From Maritimibacter sp. (lineage in GTDB: Bacteria > Pseudomonadota > Alphaproteobacteria > Rhodobacterales > Rhodobacteraceae): a DNA stretch of 64,000 nt. Where the stretch lies: the NCBI GenBank assembly GCA_002695005.1, contig NZNT01000025.1:62001-126000 (forward strand), read 5' to 3'. Positions 42,040 to 50,444 of this stretch are shown one piece after another. How positions within the stretch are numbered: the stretch's first letter is position 1; each line of letters opens with the position of its first letter. The notes under the pieces were generated by a model. It was given only the letters and a program-made list of their open reading frames with translations. It made no database searches and was not told where the DNA came from. The position numbers and the translations under genes are program-made.

Positions 42040-43461
42040 TCAGGCGCCCATGCGTTCCAGGACGTTGGCGAAGGCCCAAGGTTCGTTTTCGACAAGTTCT
42101 TCCGGGAATTGGCTCTGCCGATCGGTCAGCGGCGTCCAATCCGTGTAATGCGCCTCGACCGGGCCAAGGTAGGGCATCTGCACCTCGAGACAGCGGCGAT
42201 GATCCATTTCGTCCGTCTCAACGATCCCGGCCTCGGGGTTCTCCAGCGCCCAGACCATCCCTGCGAGCACCGCCGAAGTTACCTGAAGCCCCGTCGCGTT
42301 CTGCATCGGCGCAAGGGTCTTGGTCTCGTCGTTCGACAGGCGCGAGCCGAACCACATGGCATTCTTCGCGTGGCCGTAGAGCAGCACGCCCAGCTCGTCG
42401 ATCCCGTCCACGATCTCATCCACGTCGAGGATGTGATGCACCTCCTGCACCTGCCCCGAGCCGAACATTTCGTGCAAGCTGAGCACCGCATCGTCGCAGG
42501 GGTGATAGGCATAGTGGACCGTCGGGCGGAACGCCGGGTCGTCCCCCTCGCCCACGGTGTAATAATCGGCAATGGACACCGCTTCGTTATGCGTGACGAG
42601 AAAGCCAAACTGCGGCCCCGGCGTCGGGCACCATGTGCGGATGCGGGTGTTCGCGCCCGGCTGCTCCAGCCAGATCGCGGATTTGCAGCCGGTCTTCTGC
42701 CGGTGGCCGTTCGGCGGGAACCAAGGCTCGAAGCTGCCCCAGCCAAGCTCGGCAGGCTGGAAGCCTTCGGCGATGAAGCCCTCGACCGACCATGTGTTGA
42801 CGAAATGCCCCGGCTGGCGCGGCTCATGGCGCACCTGCGTGTCGCGCTCCGCGATATGAACGCCCTTGACCCCCAGTGTCTGCATGAGGGCAGCCCATTC
42901 GCCGCGTGTCTGCGGATCCGCCTCGGCGCCGAAGTCATCCGCCAGCCGCAGAAGCGCGGCCTTCACGAACCAGCTCACCATGCCGGGGTTCGCGCCACAG
43001 CAGGACACGGCGGTGGTCCCGCCCGGATTGGCCGCCTTCTCGTCCCGAACCTTCTGGCGCAGCGCATAGTTCGTGCGCGCCGCGTTGTCCTCGGTGGCGA
43101 AGTAGAACCCGGCCCAGGGTTCGACCACTGTGTCGATGTAGAGCACGCCATGTTCGCGGCAAAATTTCATCAGGTCGAGCGACGAGGTGTCGACCGACAG
43201 GTTCACCACGAACCCCTTGCCGTCCTCGAACAACCCGCCCAACACGTCGCGGTAAGTGTCGGGCGTCAGCGTTTCGGCCATATGCGCGTACCCCGTCGCC
43301 TTGGCCGCCGCGCCGTTGACCTCCGCCGGCTCGATGATCGTGAGCTTGTCCGCGTCGAACTGGAAATGCCGTTCGATCAGCGGCAGCGTTCCCTGCCCGA
43401 TAGAGCCGAAGCCGATCATGATGACGGGGCCGTCAATCGTCGCGTAGACGGGATGGGACAT
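42040..43461 (-). CDS. hss: Homospermidine synthase
   Basis: The enzyme uses NAD to join putrescine units into homospermidine, the main long polyamine of many alphaproteobacteria. The 473-residue protein belongs to the saccharopine-dehydrogenase-like group: GPVIMIGFGSIGQGTLPLIE (NAD site, about residue 11), LYIDTVVEPWAGFYF, SCCGANPGMVSWFVKAALL and a late AHYTDWTPLTDRQ. The start has AAAGGAG upstream. The upstream diamine could come from the decarboxylase at 6.1-7.3 kb. map follows directly. Confidence 0.93.
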   Translation of the reverse strand: MSHPVYATIDGPVIMIGFGSIGQGTLPLIERHFQFDADKLTIIEPAEVNGAAAKATGYAHMAETLTPDTYRDVLGGLFEDGKGFVVNLSVDTSSLDLMKFCREHGVLYIDTVVEPWAGFYFATEDNAARTNYALRQKVRDEKAANPGGTTAVSCCGANPGMVSWFVKAALLRLADDFGAEADPQTRGEWAALMQTLGVKGVHIAERDTQVRHEPRQPGHFVNTWSVEGFIAEGFQPAELGWGSFEPWFPPNGHRQKTGCKSAIWLEQPGANTRIRTWCPTPGPQFGFLVTHNEAVSIADYYTVGEGDDPAFRPTVHYAYHPCDDAVLSLHEMFGSGQVQEVHHILDVDEIVDGIDELGVLLYGHAKNAMWFGSRLSNDETKTLAPMQNATGLQVTSAVLAGMVWALENPEAGIVETDEMDHRRCLEVQMPYLGPVEAHYTDWTPLTDRQSQFPEELVENEPWAFANVLERMGA

Positions 43462-43655
43462 GGGCACGCTCCTTTGGTCCGGGTCGGGGCCCCGTATCGC
43501 AAATGCGCGCCAATAGGGGAAGGGTCGGCGCGTCAGGGGGCAAACGGCCGGCGGAACCGGGGTCGGCAATTGCCCGGCGTCATCTTTGAAGCGAATACCC
43601 GGATCGAGCCCTGGTTGACCGATGGTGCGGTTGCAGGACCGTCTGCGGCAAAGCC

Positions 43656-44027
43656 TCAATCCCTGCTGTCAAACTCATTGCGCGCTCGTTTGACATCGGC
43701 ATGCCGCTCCGCGGCCCATCCGGTCAGCGCCTTCAAGAGCGGCAAGAGCTCGTGACCCATGTCGGTCAGCGTGTAGCGGACGGCGATGGGCGGGCCTGGA
43801 TCGACGCTCCTCGTGACATACCCGTCGCGTTCGAGGCTTCGCAGGTTCTCCGTCAGGACACGCTGCGTGATATCTCCGATGGTGCGCTTCAGCTCGCCGA
43901 AGCGAAGTGTCCCGTCTTCCAGAGACAGCACGATCAACACCTGCCATTTGCCCGTGACCTTCGAAAGGACCTGCCGGACCGGGCAGCCATCCACGTCGGC
44001 TTTGGTAAGGGCGGTTACCTTGAGCAT
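43656..44027 (-). CDS. HxlR-family transcriptional regulator
   Basis: This 123-residue winged-helix regulator has the family Cys near the N-terminus (DGCPVRQVLSKVTGKWQVLI, residues about 13-32), then LRFGELKRTIGDITQRVLTENLRSLERDGYV with the recognition helix. Some HxlR proteins sense aldehydes, quinones or thiol stress through this Cys. It is divergent from the double SnoaL-domain gene across 90 bp that contain an 8-bp direct repeat, so it probably controls that gene. Confidence 0.92.
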   Translation of the reverse strand: MLKVTALTKADVDGCPVRQVLSKVTGKWQVLIVLSLEDGTLRFGELKRTIGDITQRVLTENLRSLERDGYVTRSVDPGPPIAVRYTLTDMGHELLPLLKALTGWAAERHADVKRARNEFDSRD

Positions 44028-44051
44028 ACCTGGTTCCCAATTAGTGCGTAA

Positions 44052-44077
44052 TTGATACCTAGTCCGAATTTGATACC
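44052..44077. promoter_or_regulatory. Direct repeats TTGATACC, candidate HxlR operator
   Basis: TTGATACC occurs at 44052-44059 and 44070-44077, 18 bp apart, in the 90-bp AT-richer gap between the HxlR gene and the SnoaL gene. The words may also serve as promoter elements. No known motif matches exactly. Confidence 0.4.
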
Positions 44078-44117
44078 AACTGATCCTTCATGAAGCAATG
44101 GTTGAAGGAATCATCAC

Positions 44118-44888
44118 ATGACCGCTCAAGAACTGGTCCTCGCCGCAGTCGCAGCAATCTTCACTGAATACGATGTAGAGGCCGCAAGTGACCTGCTTGC
44201 ACCAGACTACGTCCAGCACAACGTCGCCGTGCCGACGGGAGCCGACCCGATCCTGGGCTTCATCCCGGTGCTCGAGGAAAGCGGGATCGAACTGACGACT
44301 CATCGTGTCGTCACCGAAGACAACATCGTTGTCCTGCATAACACCTACCACAACGCTCAGGCACTCGGGGCCCAGACCCTCGTCGCTTTCGACGTGTTCC
44401 GTGTCGAAGACGGCCAGGTCGTCGAGCACTGGGACAATCTTCAGGAGCCGCCCGCCGAAACCGTATCGGGCCGTTCCATGACGGACGGGCCGACCGAAGT
44501 GGTCGATCCTGCGTTGACGGCGGAGAACAAGGCTTTGGTTTCGGGGTTCATCGAGGACGTGCTGCATGGCGCGAACCCGGAGCGGATCACGGACTACATC
44601 TCGCCGGGCCTCTATATGCAGCACAACCCGATGGTCGGCGATGGACTCGATGGACTAGGCGCCGCGCTTGCCGCGATGGCTGAAGCGGGACAGCCGATGA
44701 CCTATTCGGAGACTCACTTCGTGGTCGCGGAAGGAAATTTCGTCTTCGCCGTGTCGGAGGGGGCAATCGGCGAGACTCCGACCGCGTTTTTCGACCTGTT
44801 CCGCGTGGATGATGGCAAGATCGTCGAGCATTGGGACACCGTTTCCGAGATACCGGCCGAGATGCCGCACGATAACGGCAAATTCTGA
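44118..44888 (+). CDS. Tandem NTF2/SnoaL-like domain protein
   Basis: The 256-residue protein is a duplication of one SnoaL-like domain. Both halves carry the polyketide-cyclase-like pattern: LLAPDYVQHN...VAFDVFRVEDGQVVEHWDN in the first, ISPGLYMQHNP...AFFDLFRVDDGKIVEHWDT in the second (about 30-110 and 150-240). Such proteins are small-molecule binding or cyclase/isomerase folds. Single-domain forms are far more usual. No signal peptide is seen. Its regulator is probably the divergent HxlR protein. Confidence 0.82.
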   Translation: MTAQELVLAAVAAIFTEYDVEAASDLLAPDYVQHNVAVPTGADPILGFIPVLEESGIELTTHRVVTEDNIVVLHNTYHNAQALGAQTLVAFDVFRVEDGQVVEHWDNLQEPPAETVSGRSMTDGPTEVVDPALTAENKALVSGFIEDVLHGANPERITDYISPGLYMQHNPMVGDGLDGLGAALAAMAEAGQPMTYSETHFVVAEGNFVFAVSEGAIGETPTAFFDLFRVDDGKIVEHWDTVSEIPAEMPHDNGKF

Positions 44889-45009
44889 TTTCGATGCATC
44901 CTTTGTCTGACGACGGGGGATGCAACGCGTCGGCTTTCTCAGGGATCTTGTCCCGCCCAGCCGATCCTCAACCGCAACGCAGCACACCCCGCTCCCTGCG
45001 CCAAACGAA

Positions 45010-45037
45010 AAAGGGCCGCCCAGCCGGGCGGCCCTTT
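45010..45037 (-). terminator. Terminator between the SnoaL gene and rpsD
   Basis: A perfect 12-bp stem (AAAGGGCCGCCC / GGGCGGCCCTTT) with an AGCC loop. On the minus strand it is followed by a longer T tract (TTCGTTT), so it chiefly ends rpsD transcription. On the plus strand the T tract is weak. Confidence 0.87.
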
Positions 45038-45058
45038 CCGTAATCGTGTCGGCCCAGA

Positions 45059-45679
45059 TCAGTTCTGAGCGTAGAATTCGATGACGAGGTTCGGTTCCAT
45101 GTGGACCGGGTACGGCACGTCGGACAGGCCGGGCGTGCGCACGAAGGTCGCCTTCATCTTGGAATGGTCAACGTCGAGGTAATCGGGCACGTCGCGCTCC
45201 GGCAGCTGGCTGGCTTCAAGAACCAGCGCCATCTGCTTGGACTTCTCGCGGACCTCGATCACGTCGCCTTCCTTCACGCGGTAGGACGGGATGTTCACGC
45301 GCTGGCCGTTAACGAGCACATGGGCGTGGTTCACGAACTGACGGGCGGCAAAGATGGTCGGCACGAATTTCGCGCGGTAGACCACGGCGTCGAGGCGGCG
45401 CTCGAGCAGGCCGATGAGAAGCTCACCGGTGTCGCCCTTGAGACGCTCGGCCTCGGCGAAGATGCGGCGGAACTGCTTTTCGGTCATGTCGCCGTAGTAG
45501 CCCTTGAGCTTCTGCTTGGCGCGAAGCTGAAGGCCGAAGTCGGACATCTTGCCCTTGCGGCGCTGGCCGTGCTGGCCGGGGCCGTATTCGCGGCGGTTCA
45601 CCGGGGATTTCGGACGGCCCCAGATGTTTTCGCCCATGCGGCGGTCGATCTTGTACTTGGCAGACGTGCGTTTGGTCAC
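45059..45679 (-). CDS. rpsD: 30S ribosomal protein S4
   Basis: S4 is a primary 16S rRNA-binding protein that starts 30S assembly. The 206-residue protein shows [20 protein letters not shown] at the N-terminus, [20 protein letters not shown] (about residue 50), the S4 RNA-binding domain with [13 protein letters not shown] and [14 protein letters not shown] (about 95-120), and the ending [10 protein letters not shown]. It is monocistronic here, with a terminator after it and a long leader before it. It is not in the alpha operon, as is usual for this group. Confidence 0.98.
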   Translation of the reverse strand: MTKRTSAKYKIDRRMGENIWGRPKSPVNRREYGPGQHGQRRKGKMSDFGLQLRAKQKLKGYYGDMTEKQFRRIFAEAERLKGDTGELLIGLLERRLDAVVYRAKFVPTIFAARQFVNHAHVLVNGQRVNIPSYRVKEGDVIEVREKSKQMALVLEASQLPERDVPDYLDVDHSKMKATFVRTPGLSDVPYPVHMEPNLVIEFYAQN

Positions 45680-45913
45680 GGCTGATCTCCTTTATGGGTG
45701 GCATTTCGACCTGATCCGAAAACCGGTGCCCACTGTTCGGGTCGAGATCGCGAAGCGGTTTCGACCGTGGGGCGCGGTGGCCGGGGGGCCTCGTGCCGTT
45801 TTAAAGGGCGTTGTCCTCTCCCCGGACCGGCGAACCGGCTGCCCGGGTTGACAGGCTGCCTCTTGCGAGGGCCACCAACACCAATGAAAACCGGCCCCAC
45901 GCGGGGGCCAGAT
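45680..45913 (-). other. Long structured 5' leader of rpsD
   Basis: If transcription starts at about 45913, the mRNA has roughly 234 nt before the rpsD ATG. The stretch contains several inverted repeats, among them GGTCGA/TCGACC (45740-45745 with 45761-45766) and GGCCCC/GGGGCC-type arms near 45893-45909. S4 is a translational repressor in other bacteria, so this leader may carry an autoregulatory site. That is inference. No open frame here is credible. Confidence 0.4.
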
Positions 45914-45919
45914 GGCGGG

Positions 45920-45947
45920 CTTATAGCGGTGTGGGGCGGGGAGTCAA
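45920..45947 (-). promoter_or_regulatory. Strong candidate rpsD promoter
   Basis: On the minus strand TTGACT (complement of 45942-45947) and TATAAG (complement of 45920-45925) are spaced by 16 bp, close to the sigma-70 consensus and unusual for such GC-rich DNA. From 45948 to the rsgA start at 46157 no gene is supported. Confidence 0.62.
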
Positions 45948-46156
45948 CGGCCCAGGCAGCGGATAAGCCCGCCCCGGCTTTACTTGCGCGCCCATGCAGC
46001 TATCATCACCGCACAATCATGGAGCGTTTATGACGTGATGCGACAGGGAGGCACGGGCCTCCCACGGCAACGAGGACCAGGAATGGACCGCCCCGTTCGG
46101 CGGACAGGTTTCGTTGCGCCACACCCCTCACGACTGACAAATCGAAAGACGCACCC

Positions 46157-47224
46157 ATGACACGGGACTATTCCCAGCTTTTCCCCTCCGCCACGCCTGC
46201 TACCGCGCCCTCCGCGCTCGCCCGGCTCGGCTGGCAGCCGTTCTTCGCGGCCCAGATCGACGCCGATACCCTCACCGCCACCCCTCCGGTCCGCGTCACC
46301 GCCGTTCATCGCAGCGGCCTGCGTGTAACCGGCGACGGGATCGAGGCGGAGCTTCCACCGGACGAGGCGGTGACCGTGGGCGACTGGCTCCTCTACGACG
46401 CCGACCACCCGGCGGACTCCGTCCTGCTCGAACGAAAAAGCGTGATCCGCCGCCGTGCTGCCGGGCGCGAGGCGAAAGTGCAGCTCATCGCCGCCAATAT
46501 CGACACGGTGTTCATCGTCTCTTCCTGCAACGCCGACTTCAACGTGGCGCGGCTGGAACGCTATGTCGCTCTGGCCTTCGAGGCCGAGGTCGATCCGGTG
46601 ATCCTGTTGACCAAGGCCGATCTGGCCGCCGATCCGCAGGATTTCGTGACGCAGGCACAGGCGATCTCCTCCCGCGTGCCGGTCATCGCGCTCGACGCGC
46701 GGGGCGAGGCACCGCGCACGGCGCTGGCGCAATGGGCCAAACCCGGGCGCACCGTGGCCTTCCTCGGCTCGTCGGGTGTGGGGAAATCGACGCTGACCAA
46801 CGCGCTCGCGGATACCGAACTCGACACGCAAGGCGTGCGGGAGGATGACGCCAAGGGCCGCCACACGACCCGCCACCGCCAGCTTTACCTCACCGACACC
46901 GGCCCCGCCGTACTCGACACGCCGGGGATGCGCGAGCTTCAGCTGACGGACGTCGCCGCCGGGCTGTCTGAGCTTTTCGACGATATCGAAGACCTCGCCA
47001 CCCGCTGCAAATTCCGCAACTGCGCCCATGAGGGCGAACCGGACTGTGCCGTCCAGGCGGCCATCGCCGCGGGCGAACTGGACCCGGTCCGCCTCACCCG
47101 TTTTCGCAAGCTGGCCGCCGAGGAGGCCCACAACACGGCCACCGTCGCGCAGAAACGCGCCCGCGAAAAAGGCTTCGCCAAACACGTCAAGCGCGTCACA
47201 CGGGAAAAGCCGAACCGGCGCTGA
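46157..47224 (+). CDS. rsgA: Ribosome small-subunit-dependent GTPase A
   Basis: RsgA is a circularly permuted GTPase that helps late 30S maturation. The 355-residue protein has an N-terminal OB-like part, then the permuted GTPase motifs: NCN/TKAD-type LLTKADL (about residue 150), FLGSSGVGKSTLTNAL (P-loop, about 200), RHTTRHR (switch) and DTPGMRELQL (about 252). A C-terminal zinc-binding segment has CKFRNCAHEGEPDC. Length is slightly above average. It is unrelated to rpsD transcription but sits next to it. Its end faces the Hint protein gene with a 6-bp gap. Confidence 0.95.
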   Translation: MTRDYSQLFPSATPATAPSALARLGWQPFFAAQIDADTLTATPPVRVTAVHRSGLRVTGDGIEAELPPDEAVTVGDWLLYDADHPADSVLLERKSVIRRRAAGREAKVQLIAANIDTVFIVSSCNADFNVARLERYVALAFEAEVDPVILLTKADLAADPQDFVTQAQAISSRVPVIALDARGEAPRTALAQWAKPGRTVAFLGSSGVGKSTLTNALADTELDTQGVREDDAKGRHTTRHRQLYLTDTGPAVLDTPGMRELQLTDVAAGLSELFDDIEDLATRCKFRNCAHEGEPDCAVQAAIAAGELDPVRLTRFRKLAAEEAHNTATVAQKRAREKGFAKHVKRVTREKPNRR

Positions 47225-47230
47225 GGCGGG

Positions 47231-48277
47231 TCAGGCCCCCATGATCGCCGCTTCGGCCTGCGTCAGCAGACGGCGGGCCGGGGCGGAATAGGCGTCAGCC
47301 CCTTGTGCGAGCGATGGCATCGCGCCAAGCAGTTGCTCGCGCTGCACGTCCTCCACCGCGTCCAGCGCCTCGCCCTCGGGCAGGAAGCTCTCGGTCTCCA
47401 GCCCGTTGGCAAAGACCACCTCGTGCCGGTCAAGCAGCAGGTGGATGTAGGTGACGGAGGTCACCGAGCGATCACGCGTCACGCGCCGGTCGTCGATCAG
47501 GTCACGCGCGGCGACCAGCACCTCGTTCGTGCCGAACAGCGCCTGCGCCCGAGCCCCCTTGAGAAGCATCCGATGCGCGGGCGAGACGATCAGGTCGCCA
47601 TCCGGGCGCTCGTCGCCCAGCGCGCCCTGGCGCACACGGACGGGCCGCAATTCCGGCATGGCATAGAGCCGCGCGCCCGAGACACGCTTCTCTCCGATCC
47701 ACAGCACGTCCTGAAGCCCGTTGTCCTTGGTCTGGATGCGCGTGCCCTCGCGGATCTCCTCGACGGCGATATCGCCGTCGGCGGTGCGAATGCGTGTACC
47801 CGGGGTGAAGCAGATCACGCCGGTCGGCTGATCGGTCAGCCGGTTCATGACGGCGGCCTCTATCTGCGCCTGCACGACCCAGAGGTCGCGGTCGCTCGGC
47901 GGAAGCCCGTCGGAAAACATCAGGAGCGTGCCGCGCCCCTCGACACCGTTCATCATGGTCACCGGATAACTGCGAAACCCGTCCGTCACGGTGAAGCCCA
48001 TGTCAAACAGGCTGTCCTCGTCCTTGTTCGTTTTCGGATGTGCCGGGGAAGACCCCGTCAGGCGGCGCACCTTGCGCGCCGCGCGTCTGCGAATGTCCGC
48101 CTCCTGCTCGCCAAGGTCGAGCCGGATCACGTCCTGCGGGCCATCCACCCGCAATGCCGTGCCGGACCACCGCCAGCTTGCACCCACACCCAAGGAGCCA
48201 CGCGGAGCATCCGCGAGACCGTCAACTTCGGTTTGGGACCAGGAAATGACGAACGAGCCGATAATGCCCGTCTTCAT
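47231..48277 (-). CDS. Hint-domain protein (hedgehog/intein-type autoprocessing domain)
   Basis: The 348-residue protein has an N-terminal region (about 1-170) of unknown family. A Hint domain begins at VICFTPGTRIRTADGDIAVEEI (given as VICFTPGTRIRT, then ADGDIAVEEI), where the Cys is the expected nucleophile at about residue 180. Further Hint blocks are VSPAHRMLLKG (about 235) and THIHLLLDRHEVVFANG-like YIHLLLDRHEVVFANG (about 280). Such proteins are common in Rhodobacteraceae, often tied to type I secretion, and may cleave themselves. CAGGAACA precedes the ATG. No secretion signal is obvious. Confidence 0.85.
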   Translation of the reverse strand: MKTGIIGSFVISWSQTEVDGLADAPRGSLGVGASWRWSGTALRVDGPQDVIRLDLGEQEADIRRRAARKVRRLTGSSPAHPKTNKDEDSLFDMGFTVTDGFRSYPVTMMNGVEGRGTLLMFSDGLPPSDRDLWVVQAQIEAAVMNRLTDQPTGVICFTPGTRIRTADGDIAVEEIREGTRIQTKDNGLQDVLWIGEKRVSGARLYAMPELRPVRVRQGALGDERPDGDLIVSPAHRMLLKGARAQALFGTNEVLVAARDLIDDRRVTRDRSVTSVTYIHLLLDRHEVVFANGLETESFLPEGEALDAVEDVQREQLLGAMPSLAQGADAYSAPARRLLTQAEAAIMGA

Positions 48278-48404
48278 AACTGTTCCTGCCTCTACTCGTA
48301 CACGGCCTCTAAGCGGGCCGATTTGTAATGATAAAATCGTATCACGACAGGAAACGGGTGTTAACCGTTTTGTACGTTAATTTCCGATCACTACATCAAA
48401 AGGA

Positions 48405-49331
48405 TTAGAAGCTGATGCGAAACTGCATCGTTCCCACCAGCTGACCGCCGGGCTGCGCGGTGAATTCGGGGGTGAGATAGGTCGCGCCGTAGAACAGGCT
48501 GAAGTTCCGCTCTTCCAGCAGCACGCCGCCCCTCAGACGTGCGCGTACCGGGGTAAGCGTGTAGCCGGGCGATGGCAGGAAGCTCGACGAAAAGACCCGC
48601 GCCACGTCCGCGCCGAACAGGACCGAGATCCCCGGCTCGTTCACCCGCTTGAGCACCTGGTAGGGCTGTCCACTGACATAGTCGCGGGCGATCACCCCGT
48701 TGCGGAACCCCGGCCCGACGAGCAGGTCAAAGCCCACGCGGGCGTAGCTTTCAAGGCCCACATGTGCGCTGGCGAAGGGTCGAAAAGTCACCGCCTCGTC
48801 GATCACGATGTTATAGGCCGCCTCGGCATGGCCCATCGGGCGCAGGCGGTTGCCCACCTGCCCCGCGATCACGCCCGGCGCGAGCCGGTCGAAGCCAAGC
48901 GTGCGGTGGAACCGGTCCTGAATCGCGAGGATCCGGGTCGCGGGGCCAACCGCCTCGACACCCGCACCAAGCGACAGGTCCCATCCGCCCCGCGCGAAGT
49001 GCGTGAACAGTCCTGCCCGGATCGCGCCCGCTGCGGGCCGGTCGCCGGGGGCCGGCGTGCGCGTGTTGGCGGGGGTCACGATCTGCGTGCCGATCCGGGC
49101 CTCGAGGAGCGTGCCGAAGCCGGTTGGCAGGTCCGTCGTGCCCTCGGGTCCGAACAGAAAGGACGTGGTGGTCGAGAAGCTCTGCCACCGGTCCTGCCCG
49201 TCTCCGGTGGAGTCGTTCGTCGTGACGTTCGCCCATCCGAGATAGGACCAGCCGCCAACCTGCGCCTGGGCCGGAACAGCAGCGAGCGCGAGGCAGAGCG
49301 CGGCGCAAAGGCGCAGGGCGAAGGACGACAT
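48405..49331 (-). CDS. LpxR-family lipid A deacylase-like outer-membrane protein (DUF2219)
   Basis: The 308-residue protein has a Sec signal peptide (cleavage after PAQA), many alternating beta strands, and a C-terminal aromatic residue (MQFRISF), as expected for an outer-membrane barrel. The motif TTNDSTGDGQDRWQSFS resembles the LpxR N-terminal Asn-Asp and T-D-R block, and a central segment around GHAEAAYNIVIDEAV fits the rest. LpxR removes the 3'-acyloxyacyl group of lipid A. Whether this protein is active is unknown. It stands alone, 127 bp from the Hint gene, both leftward. Confidence 0.78.
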   Translation of the reverse strand: MSSFALRLCAALCLALAAVPAQAQVGGWSYLGWANVTTNDSTGDGQDRWQSFSTTTSFLFGPEGTTDLPTGFGTLLEARIGTQIVTPANTRTPAPGDRPAAGAIRAGLFTHFARGGWDLSLGAGVEAVGPATRILAIQDRFHRTLGFDRLAPGVIAGQVGNRLRPMGHAEAAYNIVIDEAVTFRPFASAHVGLESYARVGFDLLVGPGFRNGVIARDYVSGQPYQVLKRVNEPGISVLFGADVARVFSSSFLPSPGYTLTPVRARLRGGVLLEERNFSLFYGATYLTPEFTAQPGGQLVGTMQFRISF

Positions 49332-49478
49332 AGGAGGCTCCCGGTTGAAGGACGAATAGGCAGAATACAGGCGGCGGGCCGATTCGGCTCAATTGTTTTT
49401 CGGGACGGATAGTCCCGATTGCAACGCAGGATCGACGTTTTCTATGGAAACCCGCCCGGCTGATGATACTTTTCCGAT

Positions 49479-50360
49479 ATGCTCAACAAGCTGGAAATGT
49501 TCATCGCGCTCGCCAACGAACGCCACTTCGGCCGCGCCGCCGAGACCCTCGGCATCACGCAGCCCACGCTGTCTGCCGGGATCAAGCAGCTTGAGGCCGA
49601 ACTGGGGGTGAAGCTGGTGCAGCGCGGCTCGCGGTTCGGCGGGCTGACGCCCGAAGGGGCGCGCGCGCTCGACTGGGCCCGTCAGATCGTGGGCGACGCG
49701 CGGCGGCTGCGCGACGAGATGCGGTTTTCGCGGGAGGGCCTTACCGGCCACCTGCGCCTCGCCGTGATCCCCACAGCGCTCACCTGGGCCTCGCGCCTGT
49801 CCGCGCGGTTCTCGGCCGCCCATCCCAACGTGACCTTCACGATCCTGTCGCGCACCTCGATCCAGATCCTCGACATGCTGGAAAACCTCGAAGCGGACGT
49901 GGGCCTGAGCTATCTCGACAACGAGCCGTTGGGGCGCGTGCAGGTGCAGGAACTCTACCGCGAGGATTACGCGCTGGTCTGCGCGCCGGACGATCCGGCG
50001 GCCGGGCTGGACCAGATCGGCTGGACGGATATCGGCGAGCGGATGCTCTGCCTGCTCACCCCGGACATGCAAAACCGCCGGATCATCAACCGCGCTTTCA
50101 TGGAGGCCGGGCAGACGCCCAACGTGCGCATGGAGTCGAACTCCACCGTCGTGCTGGTGAGCCATGTGGAACAGGGCGGCTGGTCCACGGTCCTGCCGGG
50201 CGACATGGCCGCGTCGCTCGCAACGGGCCGGGGGGCAGCGGTGGTTCCCATCCGCTCCGACCGCCCGGGGCCGAGCGTCGGGCTGGTCGCGCCGCATCAG
50301 GAGCCGCAGACCCCCGTGCTCCAGGCACTGTTGGACGAGGCGCACGCACTGTCCGTTTGA
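49479..50360 (+). CDS. LysR-family regulator of the formate dehydrogenase operon
   Basis: The 293-residue LysR protein has an N-terminal winged HTH (MLNKLEMFIALANERHFGRAAETLGITQPTLSAGIKQLEAELGV, in pieces: FIALANERHFGRAAETLGI, TQPTLSAGIKQLE) and a periplasmic-binding-type effector domain (about 90-290, starting GHLRLAVIPTALTW). It lies directly upstream of and in the same direction as the fds operon, a position held by fds-linked LysR regulators in related bacteria. The likely inducer is formate or a related signal. A GATAG-N7-CTATC palindrome begins at its stop codon, before fdsG. Confidence 0.88.
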   Translation: MLNKLEMFIALANERHFGRAAETLGITQPTLSAGIKQLEAELGVKLVQRGSRFGGLTPEGARALDWARQIVGDARRLRDEMRFSREGLTGHLRLAVIPTALTWASRLSARFSAAHPNVTFTILSRTSIQILDMLENLEADVGLSYLDNEPLGRVQVQELYREDYALVCAPDDPAAGLDQIGWTDIGERMLCLLTPDMQNRRIINRAFMEAGQTPNVRMESNSTVVLVSHVEQGGWSTVLPGDMAASLATGRGAAVVPIRSDRPGPSVGLVAPHQEPQTPVLQALLDEAHALSV

Positions 50361-50375
50361 TAGAAATTTCCTATC
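50359..50375. promoter_or_regulatory. GATAG-N7-CTATC palindrome upstream of fdsG
   Basis: An inverted repeat with 5-bp arms and a near-symmetrical AAATTTC centre lies 70 bp before the fdsG start. Its size and T-N11-A-like shape fit a LysR-type operator for the regulator just upstream. Confidence 0.45.
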
Positions 50376-50444
50376 GGTTAACGGAACCGCGATATTGAAA
50401 ACCCACAGCTTCCGTGCAATGGCTCCGCCAGTTTTGGAGGACCC

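Noticed and set aside
45698-46033. 111-codon plus-strand frame opposite the rpsD leader
   Set aside because: It runs through the strong minus-strand rpsD promoter and leader and has no protein-like features.
48361-48381. Two TTAA words near the LpxR-like gene as a CtrA box
   Set aside because: The spacing between the words is 12 bp, not 7, so it does not meet the consensus.
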